A stretch of DNA of 64,000 nt from JAJZRJ01 sp040757055 (GTDB taxonomy: Bacteria > Desulfobacterota > Desulfobulbia > Desulfobulbales > Desulfurivibrionaceae), in assembly GCA_040757055.1 (NCBI GenBank), contig JBFLXY010000001.1, forward strand, positions 248,001 through 312,000, given 5' to 3'. The notes under the pieces are model-generated. The model made no database searches. It was not told where the DNA came from and saw only the letters and a list, made by a program, of their open reading frames with translations. The position numbers and the translations under genes are program-made. Positions 34,925 through 44,421 of the stretch are shown piece after piece (position 1 is the stretch's first letter; the number at the start of each line of letters is the position of its first letter).

Positions 34925-35878
34925 ATGTACGAACTGCAACGCAAAAGGGTGCTGATCACCGGGGGGGCCGGCTTTCTCGGCTCGCATCTCTGCGAAAGAT
35001 TGCTCAATGATGGGTATGACGTCCTCTGCGTCGACAACTTTTTCACCGGCACCAAGGACAACATTCTCCATCTGCTGGACAACCCCCACTTTGAACTCAT
35101 GCGCCATGACGTGACCTTCCCCCTCTATGTGGAGGTGGACGAGATCTACAACCTCGCCTGCCCGGCCTCGCCCATCCACTACCAGTTCGACCCGGTGCAG
35201 ACCACCAAGACCAGCGTGCACGGCGCCATCAACATGCTGGGACTCGCCAAACGGGTCAAGGCCAAGATCTTCCAGGCCTCCACCAGCGAGGTCTATGGCG
35301 ACCCGCAGATCCATCCCCAGCCCGAGACCTACTGGGGCCACGTCAATCCCATCGGCTACCGCTCCTGCTACGACGAGGGAAAACGGTGCGCCGAGACGCT
35401 CTTCTTCGACTACCGGCGGCAACACAACCTGCGCATCAAGGTCGGCCGCATCTTCAACACCTATGGCCCGAAGATGCACCCCAACGATGGCCGCGTGGTT
35501 TCCAACTTCATCATGCAGGCCCTGCAAGACCAGGCCATCACCGTCTATGGCGACGGCTCCCAGAGCCGCTCCTTCTGCTATGTCGACGACCTCATCGAAG
35601 GCTTTGTCCGGCTCATGAATTCGCCGGACGACTTCACCGGCCCGGTCAACCTGGGCAACCCCGGAGAGTTCACCATCCTGGAACTGGCGCAAAAGGTGAT
35701 CGCCCTGACCAACTCCAGGTCGGAAATCATCTTCAAACCACTTCCTTGCGACGACCCGCAACAACGGCAACCCGACATCGCGCTGGCCAGGGAAAAACTT
35801 GGCTGGGAGCCCACAATCCGCCTTGAGGAAGGATTGCGCACCACGATTCCCTATTTTGAAAAACTATTACGCACTTGA
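34925..35878 (+). CDS. UDP-glucuronate decarboxylase-like SDR epimerase
   Basis: 317-aa extended short-chain dehydrogenase. The NAD loop is VLITGGAGFLGSHLCERLL, the active-site Tyr-Lys pair is in YRSCYDEGKR, and YNLACPASPIHYQ and RIFNTYGPKMHPNDGRVVSN are typical of UDP-xylose synthases, which convert UDP-glucuronate to UDP-xylose. The length matches the bacterial enzymes (about 310-320 aa). A sugar nucleotide made here could feed the glycosyltransferases around it. Confidence 0.88.
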   Translation: MYELQRKRVLITGGAGFLGSHLCERLLNDGYDVLCVDNFFTGTKDNILHLLDNPHFELMRHDVTFPLYVEVDEIYNLACPASPIHYQFDPVQTTKTSVHGAINMLGLAKRVKAKIFQASTSEVYGDPQIHPQPETYWGHVNPIGYRSCYDEGKRCAETLFFDYRRQHNLRIKVGRIFNTYGPKMHPNDGRVVSNFIMQALQDQAITVYGDGSQSRSFCYVDDLIEGFVRLMNSPDDFTGPVNLGNPGEFTILELAQKVIALTNSRSEIIFKPLPCDDPQQRQPDIALAREKLGWEPTIRLEEGLRTTIPYFEKLLRT

Positions 35879-35895
35879 CAGAAGCGTCTATCTTC

Positions 35896-36639
35896 ATGCC
35901 GCCCAAAATATCCGTTATACTTACGTGCTGGCAACGCCCCCATTTATTGGAGGAACAGGTCGGACGGGTGATAGCCCAGACTATCCCACCTCATGAAATC
36001 ATCCTTTGGTACAATGCTCCCCCCAAAAGGCTTGGTCTCTTTAAACGTAAACAACTTGTGGAATTCAAGAACAGCGGCCACGTCAAAAAAATCATCTGCG
36101 ACTACAACTTTGGGATTATTCCACGATTTACCCTTGCCGCATGCCTGGAAGGGGAATACGTTTGCATTTTCGACGACGACACCATGCCTGGCCCCAGATG
36201 GTTCGAAAATTGTCTCACCTATGTTGATTCTCAACAAGTGTTGTGTGGCACCATCGGGTTGCGCTATCTTTCCCGCACCGAACTTGCGACAGAAAAACCG
36301 CGAATGGGATGGGAAGGCATGAACCCCTCCCTGGAGTTTGTCGACCTCGTTGGGCATAGTTGGTTTTTCCGAAGGGAATGGGCGCGTTATTTCTGGGAGT
36401 TGGAACCAATCTCCAGGAATTTTGGCGAGGATATCCACTTCTGCGCCATGCTGCAGCGCCATGCGATCAGGGTGGCGTGTCCACCCCATCCTGCCAGTGA
36501 TCGTTCTCTCTGGGGATCGACAAAACCCGACTTGGGTGTTGACAAGGTTGCAATCAGTTGCAGCTCCGACAAGTCGGCTGAATTCTGGAAGGTTGTACAG
36601 TTTGAACTGGAAAATAGTTACAGGCCGGTACTGTTATGA
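35896..36639 (+). CDS. Glycosyltransferase, GT-A fold (family 2-like)
   Basis: 247-aa protein beginning PPKISVILTCWQRPHLLEEQ, a family-2-like nucleotide-binding start. The DXD-type motif is in CIFDDDTMPGP near residue 95. GHSWFFRREWARYFWE and NFGEDIHFCAML resemble acceptor-region motifs, and the second Asp/Glu set may be catalytic. The ATG at 35896 was chosen over a TTG at 35875 that overlaps the previous stop codon. Donor and acceptor are unknown. Codon use is visibly AT-richer than in msbA. Confidence 0.7.
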   Translation: MPPKISVILTCWQRPHLLEEQVGRVIAQTIPPHEIILWYNAPPKRLGLFKRKQLVEFKNSGHVKKIICDYNFGIIPRFTLAACLEGEYVCIFDDDTMPGPRWFENCLTYVDSQQVLCGTIGLRYLSRTELATEKPRMGWEGMNPSLEFVDLVGHSWFFRREWARYFWELEPISRNFGEDIHFCAMLQRHAIRVACPPHPASDRSLWGSTKPDLGVDKVAISCSSDKSAEFWKVVQFELENSYRPVLL

Positions 36640-37682
36640 TCCTTGTCGCCTTTGGCACTCGACCGGAAATCATCAAGCTCTTCCCTGTCATCAATGCATT
36701 ACGGCAACGCGGAATTCCCACTCAAACCCTTTTCACCGGCCAGCACCTTGATCTTTTCCATGACGTCAAGGAACTCATCCCTGAACCAGACTTCAGGTTT
36801 GGCGAGGAAAATAGCCGACGCTCAACGCCAGAGACTTTAGGGGCGAGCTTTGTCCGTATCTGCAGCACGACGGAAAAACTTTTTGCGACGCACCATTTCA
36901 ACTTTGTCGTGGTGCAGGGAGATACGACAACCGCTTGGGCTCTAGCACAAATGGCCTTTTACAGCAACATACCAGTAGCTCATGTGGAGGCAGGGCTCAG
37001 GACTTTTGATCTCCAAAATCCCTATCCGGAAGAGTTGAACCGCACCCTGATTACCCATGTCGCCGAACTCAATTTCGCTCCGACAGAACAGGCAACCGAA
37101 AATCTCCGTCAGGCTGGGGCACGCAATATCCATTGCGTCGGCAATACCATTGTAGACTCCGTAGCCCACATCCAAAAAACGAATGGCTTTGTTCCAGAAT
37201 ATTCAAACAAAGTACTTATCACCATTCACCGGCGGGAAAATCATCGTCTATTACCAGATATCTTCGACGAAATCACGACCGCGGCAAACCTCCACCCTGA
37301 ACTCGACTTCATTTTCCCCATCCACCCAAATCCCAACGTCCAGGCACACCGGGAGAGATTAACCGCGCCCAACATCCATGTTGTCGCGCCGGTGAGTTAT
37401 CCGGAGATGCTCCGTCTCATCGCAACAGCCCGATTCATTATCTCTGATAGTGGCGGCATCCAGGAAGAAGCCACGTGCTTCAATAAAAAAATCCTAATAA
37501 TGCGGGAGAAAACGGAGCGCCCTGAGACGGTAGCCGTCGGCCTTGGGAGGCTCGTGGGGAAAAACATCCAAGCTCACTTGGCATGGGCGCTCTCCCCCCC
37601 GCCCGCTAATGTGCGCTCGCCTTATGGCCTTGGCGACAGTTCCGTAAAAATCGCGGAGACTTTGCAGAACCATTGCCAGTAA
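36636..37682 (+). CDS. wecB: UDP-N-acetylglucosamine 2-epimerase (non-hydrolysing, WecB-like)
   Basis: 348-aa GT-B-like epimerase that interconverts UDP-GlcNAc and UDP-ManNAc. It shows VAFGTRPEIIKLFPVINAL, VVQGDTTTAWALA, HVEAGLRTFD, PEELNRTLITHVAELNFAPT, TIHRRENH and the C-terminal ISDSGGIQEEA. Its ATG overlaps the preceding stop by four bases. It is the last plus-strand gene before the convergent minus-strand block, whose first gene ends 8 bases away. Confidence 0.88.
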   Translation: MILVAFGTRPEIIKLFPVINALRQRGIPTQTLFTGQHLDLFHDVKELIPEPDFRFGEENSRRSTPETLGASFVRICSTTEKLFATHHFNFVVVQGDTTTAWALAQMAFYSNIPVAHVEAGLRTFDLQNPYPEELNRTLITHVAELNFAPTEQATENLRQAGARNIHCVGNTIVDSVAHIQKTNGFVPEYSNKVLITIHRRENHRLLPDIFDEITTAANLHPELDFIFPIHPNPNVQAHRERLTAPNIHVVAPVSYPEMLRLIATARFIISDSGGIQEEATCFNKKILIMREKTERPETVAVGLGRLVGKNIQAHLAWALSPPPANVRSPYGLGDSSVKIAETLQNHCQ

Positions 37683-37690
37683 TCAGACCA

Positions 37691-38416
37691 TTACCATGTA
37701 TCAATCACCTGTCTGTCCGGGTGACCATCTTTATGGTAATTTCTCGATTTTCTTGTGAAAATTAATGGATCCAATGTGGAACCAATATCCAAATAAATAT
37801 TGTTGCGATTTACCTGCCACATTTCATAGATGAGAATATTGGTCAATGGACCAGCAGCAATCAAAAAAATACGCCCATCACTTTCGCTGGCTTTAAGATC
37901 AAACAGTCCCTTCAAGAAATCCCTGTCCTTTTCCCAATACGTAATACAATTCCCTTTAATTGGCACAAAATCTACGACTCCTACTTCCTGCCGAAGACGG
38001 TCAATCTTGGCTTTGGGGTTGGTCACAAAAACGACTTCTCTGCCTGTTTCCCGAATGGTGCGCAGAAACATCTCATTGAACAACTCGTAATTTGCGTTCA
38101 CCCAAATATCAGAAAATGTTAAATACTCTAAATTTTGACTTACAAATCTGCGCAGGAAAAGGAAATTTTTCTCATCCACATTCCTGCTTGATATGCCATA
38201 GATGAAATTCTCGTCAGTACAGCCAAGTGACCGCCTCAGATCGGATCGAAATACAAGATTTTTATCCTTCTTGTATCGCCAACCGTCCTTATTCCCTATC
38301 GTAATATTTTTTAAAACACCAGCCTCTCCATCCGCACACCGCGAAATCGCCAAGGAGTCTAATGACTTTATCTTCTCAAGTGCTTCGTAGAAGTCTTGCC
38401 TATGATCCTGCTGCAT
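37691..38416 (-). CDS. GT-D fold putative glycosyltransferase (DUF1792-like)
   Basis: 241-aa protein. SRCADGEAGVL near the N-terminus carries the DGE motif of the GT-D fold, and FLIAAGPLTNILIYEMW followed by IYLDIGSTLDPLIF matches the C-terminal nucleotide-binding signature of SP_1767/DUF1792-type glycosyltransferases. Its coding sequence is distinctly AT-rich for this window, suggesting recent acquisition. It is the most distal gene of the minus-strand polysaccharide block, 12 bases after the CgeB-like gene. Confidence 0.6.
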   Translation of the reverse strand: MQQDHRQDFYEALEKIKSLDSLAISRCADGEAGVLKNITIGNKDGWRYKKDKNLVFRSDLRRSLGCTDENFIYGISSRNVDEKNFLFLRRFVSQNLEYLTFSDIWVNANYELFNEMFLRTIRETGREVVFVTNPKAKIDRLRQEVGVVDFVPIKGNCITYWEKDRDFLKGLFDLKASESDGRIFLIAAGPLTNILIYEMWQVNRNNIYLDIGSTLDPLIFTRKSRNYHKDGHPDRQVIDTW

Positions 38417-38428
38417 TATTTCACCTTT

Positions 38429-39607
38429 TCAGCATGTTTTTTTTGCGAAGTTCGTTCTCATTACCCCCAACAGGCCAAAAACCTTGGCAAAACGCATTTC
38501 CCATGTATGCTCCTGAACAGCACGCTGGTAGCCACACTGCCGGATTCTTGCAGCCTCCTCCGGGTGATCCAACAACCATTTGATTTTTTCGACCAGTTCA
38601 TCAATTCCGCGGTAAGTGACAATCTCCTCCCCCGACCGGTAACATCGCTCCAATTCCGGATGGTATTCGGTAAGGTACAGCCCCCCGCTCATCGGCACTT
38701 CAAAATCCCTGCCCTTGAGGCAATAAGTGGCGTCAAGTCCGTCAACACCGCCAAAGCCGAGATTGATGCGACTCCGGGAATAGAGGCGAACCATCTCTTC
38801 GGTGGTCAGTGGCCCGTTCGGCCAGCCGAAGCCGAATGCCTCCACATTGATTCCGGCGGCATGCAGTTTTGAGATCACTTCCGGCCGATTCCCGTAACAT
38901 TGCCCTACAAAGGAAACATCAATATCCATCTCCACGGAGCGTGGTTTGTGCACAGCCGGATTCCCACCCTCGGGCAAATAGAGAGGCAGTGCCCCCTCCA
39001 CGCAATATTTTCCCAAGGCATCCTCGGTGCTGGTCCAACAAAGATCAAAGAAACGACAGATGTCCCGGCTCCCCGTTGCCCAACCACCACGCATCTTGCC
39101 GACAAACGCCTCCTTGTCATTCAAGGCCAGATTCACCATGGGCACGCCATGGAGTGCAATTTGCCGAAGGGTTTCCGGATAGACTATCTCACCAGAAAGA
39201 TAACAGAAGATGACATCTGTCTGATCGGATTTGACCCATTCTCTTACGCGAACTACCAGTTCGTCGTTCATCCGTTTTTTCAGTCCTCGGTTCCACTCCT
39301 TGGACTGGTGGTCATATTCGCCTCCCCAATCGTAATGTCGCACCCGACCAAATTGGAGGAGCGATGGCAGAAACGCCTCATTTTCCCAATTGTAATGGTG
39401 GTAAATGGCGAGAATCGACAACGAGCCAGGATCTTTCGCCTGCAGTTCAGGCCTCCCCCCCAACAAATGGCCGACCTCATCCTCGGCCGGGACGTGGAGG
39501 CCTAGGGCGTGCATTTTCTGCTGGTAATAATACCTTTCCTTGCGGAGCCGCTGGGCATTACGCCAGCGGCGAAATCTTCTGCGGTATGGCTGCAAGGGAT
39601 CTTTCAT
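38429..39607 (-). CDS. CgeB-like glycosyltransferase
   Basis: 392-aa protein. The C-terminal half carries VSFVGQCYGNRPEVISKL, RINLGFGGV, LKGRDFEVPMSGGLYLTEYH and the closing helix pattern seen in CgeB/Glyco_trans_1_2 proteins (GT-B fold). The N-terminal segment is Arg-rich and basic (about 1-30). Spore-maturation annotations of this family do not fit a Gram-negative; a sugar-transfer role in envelope polysaccharide is more likely. Donor and acceptor are unknown. Confidence 0.65.
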   Translation of the reverse strand: MKDPLQPYRRRFRRWRNAQRLRKERYYYQQKMHALGLHVPAEDEVGHLLGGRPELQAKDPGSLSILAIYHHYNWENEAFLPSLLQFGRVRHYDWGGEYDHQSKEWNRGLKKRMNDELVVRVREWVKSDQTDVIFCYLSGEIVYPETLRQIALHGVPMVNLALNDKEAFVGKMRGGWATGSRDICRFFDLCWTSTEDALGKYCVEGALPLYLPEGGNPAVHKPRSVEMDIDVSFVGQCYGNRPEVISKLHAAGINVEAFGFGWPNGPLTTEEMVRLYSRSRINLGFGGVDGLDATYCLKGRDFEVPMSGGLYLTEYHPELERCYRSGEEIVTYRGIDELVEKIKWLLDHPEEAARIRQCGYQRAVQEHTWEMRFAKVFGLLGVMRTNFAKKTC

Positions 39608-39673
39608 GATTGCGGACGGTTTTTTCTACGCCAAGGTTTCCGAGTCTCACTAGACAAAGAATTGGAATAACGC

Positions 39674-40810
39674 TTAGCCCGCCAAGGCTCGATACAACTC
39701 AGCATACTGTTCAGCCACCTTTCCCCAAGAGTGCCCCGACGCGATGCCGATAGCGGCTTCAGAACATTTTTGATGTTTTTCTGGAGTGGTCAGCAACGCT
39801 AGATAGCCCGCAATGGTATCCACATCCTCCCGCTCGACCACAAAGCCGTTCCTGCCATGCTCGACCAGATCCCTGGCTCCGACCCGGTCGCTGACAATGA
39901 CCGGCACGCCGGCCGCCATGGCCTCCAGAACCACCATGCCGAAGGTATCGAATTGCGACAAGAGACAAAAGGTGTCGGCGGCCTGATACATCCGCTCCAT
40001 GTCCCGCCGGACCCCGGCGAAAAACACCTGCCCGCCGAGCCCCAACTCCTGGGCCAGATGCCGGAACTTTTGGCTGTCGCCTTTGCCGACCACCAGCAGG
40101 GATATCTTCCTTGCCGGCACCTGCCGCTGTGCCATGGCAACCGCACGCGTCAGCGGCGCAAGCCCTTTCAGTTCAAAATTCATCCCGACAAAAAGCACCA
40201 GAAAATCATCCGATCCAATGCCAAACTCCTGCCGTATCTCGTGGCGCCAATCCGGCCGCGTCTGGCCAAATCTCTCCAGATCAACACCAGGCGGGATGAC
40301 GGCAACCTTGTCACGGATGGTCGGAAACATCTCGCAGAGCTTTTCCGCCGCCAGAGTCGAGACAGGCATGATCTTCCGGCAGCCACCCTTTTCAAACATC
40401 CGCCTTTCAACCCAACTCGTGGCCAGATCAAAGAGGCTGGGAATCCTCTTGCCACGGATTTCCCTCACCCACGTCATATGGGGAATGCTGTGCACCGTGG
40501 CGATATCGGCCCTGAAAATCCGGTCATGGGTATGGACGATGTCCGGCTTGAGCGCCTTGAGCTTCCTTGCCGCAAACCAGGCAAAGCTCACGGTGGTGAG
40601 CCACTTGGGAAAGGTGAGGATCGGTATTTTGTGAAACGTGATCCGCGCCGCACCCGCCTGCCACTCATTGGCAAGAACATGGATGTCGTAGCGGGGGTCT
40701 GCCGCCAACCGCTCGGTCAACTCGAAGGCAAAGAGTTCCCCGCCCCCGACAAGGCCGTATTTAGGAACAACCACCGCGACCTTCACCTGCCCAGCCGATG
40801 CTCTGCTCAT
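39674..40810 (-). CDS. Glycosyltransferase family 4
   Basis: 378-aa GT-B protein. The N-terminal domain begins VAVVVPKYGLVGGGELFAFE. The C-terminal donor domain has VIPPGVDLERFG, VLFVGMNFELKG and the retaining-enzyme EX7E region FDTFGMVVLEAMAAGVPVIV. HTHDRIFRADIATVHSIPH resembles LPS-core and heptose-proximal transferases. A 115-bp stretch upstream (40,811-40,925) contains no recognisable gene. Confidence 0.85.
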   Translation of the reverse strand: MSRASAGQVKVAVVVPKYGLVGGGELFAFELTERLAADPRYDIHVLANEWQAGAARITFHKIPILTFPKWLTTVSFAWFAARKLKALKPDIVHTHDRIFRADIATVHSIPHMTWVREIRGKRIPSLFDLATSWVERRMFEKGGCRKIMPVSTLAAEKLCEMFPTIRDKVAVIPPGVDLERFGQTRPDWRHEIRQEFGIGSDDFLVLFVGMNFELKGLAPLTRAVAMAQRQVPARKISLLVVGKGDSQKFRHLAQELGLGGQVFFAGVRRDMERMYQAADTFCLLSQFDTFGMVVLEAMAAGVPVIVSDRVGARDLVEHGRNGFVVEREDVDTIAGYLALLTTPEKHQKCSEAAIGIASGHSWGKVAEQYAELYRALAG

Positions 40811-40925
40811 GTCGGCGGCACCCGCCTAATCGAGATCATAAATAGTTTGCCAGTCCGCCGCATCCTGCCAGGGGGCTGCTCCGCCTTCGCAAAAAGCGTA
40901 CGCTCACCGCCGCCCAATCCATGTC

Positions 40926-41669
40926 CTATTTCCTCGTCAAGTCGACACCCACAAGAGGATACAGATACTTCCGCCGAACCCGCTTGAAGAGCCACTCGAT
41001 TTCCTTCCCGATTCGTGAACCAGTCTCCTGGGTCTGGATGCTGGAAGGGAAAAGCCCGGTATGCGACCCCTGGCTGACGACCGCGGGTGCCGACCAACAG
41101 ATGGGAATACCAAGTTCAGAGCATAAAACATCAATCAGATGATCCGCCGGTTTTTCAAAGCCGGCTTGCTTGATTCGCTCGACCATCCGCTGAGCACTTT
41201 TCCGGGAAAGCCAGTAGGAATCCGCCGCCCGGACATACTCCGCAGGATAGAGAATGGTGCCCTGCTTTGTCTTGGTCCATGGCACATAAAGACAACAACC
41301 ATTGCCGAAACAGAGACACCCATCGCCAGCGGGAAAACGCGCCTGGAATTCCTCCAGTGCCGCTTCGGTGACCGTCTTGAATCGGCGCAGATCGATCAAC
41401 ACGTCATCCTCAAACACAAAACCGCCAGCGTGGTTTCCGGCGGCGATCCGTTCCCAGGCCGCAATATGCTTGAGGCAGCAGGATATCTCCTGGTCCCGCA
41501 ACGAGCCATGGTACTTGTATTTCCGCAAGACATCCTGGGAAATTTCCGGAATGTCGTGTTCGAGCACCCACTGAAAAGGCAGCCTCAAACGGGAAAACTG
41601 GTCAAGAATACTGAGTTCTCTCTCGGGGTAGCCGGTTTTGACATGCAGCACGAAGCGGTTGTCATTCAT
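40926..41669 (-). CDS. Glycosyltransferase family 25 (LPS-type)
   Basis: 247-aa protein. VFEDDVLID near residue 85 is the EDD motif of GT25, and the N-terminus (RFVLHVKTGYPERELSI) and LKHIAAWERIAAG match the family, which includes beta-galactosyl- and other LPS transferases. The ATG at 41669 gives the usual family start; the in-frame upstream extension to 41759 overlaps the ligase end and lacks similarity. It lies 43 bases after the O-antigen ligase. Confidence 0.8.
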   Translation of the reverse strand: MNDNRFVLHVKTGYPERELSILDQFSRLRLPFQWVLEHDIPEISQDVLRKYKYHGSLRDQEISCCLKHIAAWERIAAGNHAGGFVFEDDVLIDLRRFKTVTEAALEEFQARFPAGDGCLCFGNGCCLYVPWTKTKQGTILYPAEYVRAADSYWLSRKSAQRMVERIKQAGFEKPADHLIDVLCSELGIPICWSAPAVVSQGSHTGLFPSSIQTQETGSRIGKEIEWLFKRVRRKYLYPLVGVDLTRK

Positions 41670-41712
41670 TGTTGTTTTTCCCCCACTTTTCGCCCATTTC
41701 CGCGACAAGCAC

Positions 41713-42921
41713 TCAACCGCTTTCCTTAGTGGCGGCCCCCCCTCCTGCCAATTGCGCACCTGCCCAGAGCAAAATAAATCTCCCTTCGCTCCAGGTGCTA
41801 AAATGACCGCTGAAAAAACTGGTGGCGCACCAGGCCAGCAATGCTCCCAACCCCAGAAGCCGATAGGGAACTAAAACCTTGTGACGGAAGAATGAGCCGA
41901 TGAGCCCCAGAAAGACCAGCAAACCAACAATGCCGTGCTCGGCAGCAACCTTCAGATACTGATTGTGAGGGTCATCAACCTCAATGCCTCGCCACCCCTC
42001 AATTCCGACAACCTGCTGCCGGTATGCCTCCTTGAAGCCACCCAACCCATGTCCAATCCAGGGACGCTCTTTGATAATCTGCAACGTATTTTTCCACATC
42101 ACCATCCGGATGCCCATGTCGCTGTACTGCTCCGCCTGTTCGTGGTTGCGCATGTCGTTTATCGCGATGACTATGCGTTCCTTGGCAACGGGCGACACGA
42201 AAAGCAGCACGGCAATCGTACCCAGCGCAAAAAGGACCAATCCAATGCGAAACCAGCCTTGAAACAGAAATCCACCTGCAGCCAGAGACAACACCAGTAG
42301 GGCCAGGTAACCGCTCCGACCAGTATTCACGAAAACAACATTTGCGATCAAAAGCATTGCCACCCCGAACAAGGCCAACCGCGCAACCCGGGCAGGAATA
42401 CGGGAAAATGAGACAGAAAACATCATACCCAGTGCAGCAAAGGCGGCCACAGCAAAAAACATCCCCTGCGTTGCCTGGTTATGCACAACAATCGTTGGGC
42501 CTCCCCCGAGAAAACCGGCGTACGACCGCAACATGGCCCCTGCGGCCACCAGGATCAGCACCCAGGTTAGTCGCTGCTTCCAGCGCGGCTCGTCGAACAG
42601 GAGGACCGCCAGCGGCAGAAGCAGAAGCTTCCGCCAGCCTTTCAGAACAGCGAGCTTTTCCGCAAAGGGCGCCGGACCGTAACAAAGCCCCAAAAGAAGC
42701 ACGCCGGAAAACAACAGGGCCATCGCCACTGCCGGCTGACGCAGGAGTAAGGCCGCGCGTTCGCGAATGTTCCGCCAAGAGCACAGAACAGACACGAACA
42801 ACAGAATCTCGACCACCGAGGTGAGCGAGGTGGAGACGAACAGGGAGACCAGCTCGGCAATGACGAGCCAACGGGCGCAGACCAGGCAGTTCCACTTCGA
42901 AGAAAAATGCTTCATGTTCAT
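41713..42921 (-). CDS. waaL: O-antigen ligase (WaaL-like)
   Basis: 402-aa polytopic inner-membrane protein with about ten to twelve helices. The long periplasmic loop toward the C-terminus contains WIGHGLGGF and VDDPHNQYLKVAAEHGIVG, in which the conserved His of the Wzy_C/WaaL family lies. It would join O-antigen or another oligosaccharide from undecaprenyl diphosphate to lipid A-core. It overlaps the upstream GT2 gene by four bases. A polymerase or an acceptor-specific ligase is the alternative. Confidence 0.8.
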   Translation of the reverse strand: MNMKHFSSKWNCLVCARWLVIAELVSLFVSTSLTSVVEILLFVSVLCSWRNIRERAALLLRQPAVAMALLFSGVLLLGLCYGPAPFAEKLAVLKGWRKLLLLPLAVLLFDEPRWKQRLTWVLILVAAGAMLRSYAGFLGGGPTIVVHNQATQGMFFAVAAFAALGMMFSVSFSRIPARVARLALFGVAMLLIANVVFVNTGRSGYLALLVLSLAAGGFLFQGWFRIGLVLFALGTIAVLLFVSPVAKERIVIAINDMRNHEQAEQYSDMGIRMVMWKNTLQIIKERPWIGHGLGGFKEAYRQQVVGIEGWRGIEVDDPHNQYLKVAAEHGIVGLLVFLGLIGSFFRHKVLVPYRLLGLGALLAWCATSFFSGHFSTWSEGRFILLWAGAQLAGGGAATKESG

Positions 42922-43787
42922 CCAGCCGCCACCTGCCTGGTTGTTCGTTCGTTTCGTGCATCAGGCACATCACCTCGACCGGCCGGGGCCGGCATGTTTT
43001 CCATGTGGTTGGCAAGGCCATTGGCGCACCATGTGCTCTTCTCGGCCTGAGTCCGCTGCAACAGCGAGTCGTTCTCCGGCAACCGCTCCCGCATCAGGGC
43101 CGGATGGTGAAGATGATAGGCCACTGCGGCGAAACGCAGATTGTATCGCCGCACGCCACGATGCATGAGCCGGCAGGCAAAATCACTGTCCTCCCGGCCC
43201 CACCCCCGGAAGTCCTCGTTGAATCCGTTGATCGCCAGGGCATCCGCCTTGAAAAAAGCCAGGTTGCACGCCCTGACGCCTTGAATACCCTGTCCTTCTC
43301 GCGAGAAGAAAAAAGAGAGCCACCGAAAGCGCAGGGCGTTTTTTCGGTTGGCCAATTCGGTGTCAAAGAGAGAGATGCCCCCATTGCCTCCAGGGGACAA
43401 TATCTCTTCGGTTTTGCGCTGACTGAGCAAAACCCGACTGCCCTGCACAAAGAAACCACGTTGTGCCGCAGCCAGATGATCTTCGATGAAGTGGCGCTCC
43501 ATGATGATGTCGCCGTCGACCAGGATGAGATACTCGCCACTGGCCTTGGCAATGGCCCGGTTCCGGCTCATTGCCGCCCGGAACCCTTTGTCCTCCTGCC
43601 AGGAATGGATGATGGGAATTGGCGCCTCCCGTGCCAGACGCGCCACCATCTCGCCGGTGCCGTCGGCAGAACCGTCATCGGCCACGATGATCTCGTCCGG
43701 CAGCCGCGTCTGCCGCAAGGCACTGGCGAGCACCAGGCTGAGCGCCTCTTTCCAGTTATAGGTGGTGATGATCAATGAAACACGCAT
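42918..43787 (-). CDS. Glycosyltransferase family 2 with galactosyltransferase-like C-terminus
   Basis: 289-aa protein. VSLIITTYNWKEALSLVLAS and IIVADDGSADGT form the GT-A donor site, and LILVDGDIIMERHF the DXD motif. VRACNLAFFKADALAINGF and GWGREDSDFACRLMHRG are the Glyco_transf_7C signature, which carries acceptor and catalytic acids (ED). The C-terminal tail of about 40 residues is Pro/Arg-rich and likely disordered. Confidence 0.88.
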   Translation of the reverse strand: MRVSLIITTYNWKEALSLVLASALRQTRLPDEIIVADDGSADGTGEMVARLAREAPIPIIHSWQEDKGFRAAMSRNRAIAKASGEYLILVDGDIIMERHFIEDHLAAAQRGFFVQGSRVLLSQRKTEEILSPGGNGGISLFDTELANRKNALRFRWLSFFFSREGQGIQGVRACNLAFFKADALAINGFNEDFRGWGREDSDFACRLMHRGVRRYNLRFAAVAYHLHHPALMRERLPENDSLLQRTQAEKSTWCANGLANHMENMPAPAGRGDVPDARNERTTRQVAAG

Positions 43788-43821
43788 ATGGCGCTTCCGT
43801 CCTGCGGCGGCGAGGACTTCC

Positions 43822-44403
43822 TCATTTTTTTCCTAAAAAAACGAACAATTCCTGCCCATTACCACTCAACCTCGCAGGCAATTGGGCAAGTTCTGTCAAA
43901 ATCTTCAGAAAGCTGCGGACAATCCATGGCCGATCTTCACCGGGCTCAAAAAACTCCACGCTCCTGGTAACGATTTCCAACGGCTCAAGACCGCTTCTCC
44001 GGGCAAGGAGGGTAACGGACCGAGGATTAAAAAAACTCACATGTCCCCCATGCTTCCGCACGTCGAAATAGTGCCATCGACCTTTCCGTAGGCACACTGT
44101 CCAGCTTGAGGTGTTGGCGGTCTTGAGGAAAACCACCCCACCGGGACGCAGCAGCCGATGGCAGGCGCAAAGCAGTGAAAGCGGTTCGCGCACATGTTCC
44201 ACAACCTCGAAGAGGGTTATCACGTCAAAAGAATCCACAGCAAACGGGATTTCTTCCAGAACCCCATGATGCACCTCCAGCCCGGCATCCCGGGCAGCAG
44301 TGGCAGCCTCGATACAGGGCTCGACGCCAACACCCCGCACTCTCATCTCCCGGGCAGTATGCAGAAAAGCGCCGCTGGAACAACCAACGTCAAGCAACCG
44401 CAT
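43822..44403 (-). CDS. SAM-dependent methyltransferase, C-terminal portion of an interrupted gene
   Basis: 193-aa open frame beginning at motif I of a class I methyltransferase (LLDVGCSSGAFLHTA), followed by FDVITLFEVVEHVREP and LLRPGGVVFLKTAN. It starts too early in the fold to be complete: an N-terminal zinc-binding domain is expected and is found in the same frame just upstream (44,422-44,688), separated only by a TGA codon and six codons. AGGGAGGGG lies directly before this ATG, so separate translation is conceivable. The intact pair would be 288 aa, normal for this LPS-locus methyltransferase type. Confidence 0.75.
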   Translation of the reverse strand: MRLLDVGCSSGAFLHTAREMRVRGVGVEPCIEAATAARDAGLEVHHGVLEEIPFAVDSFDVITLFEVVEHVREPLSLLCACHRLLRPGGVVFLKTANTSSWTVCLRKGRWHYFDVRKHGGHVSFFNPRSVTLLARRSGLEPLEIVTRSVEFFEPGEDRPWIVRSFLKILTELAQLPARLSGNGQELFVFLGKK

Positions 44404-44421
44404 CCCCTCCCTGGAACCACC

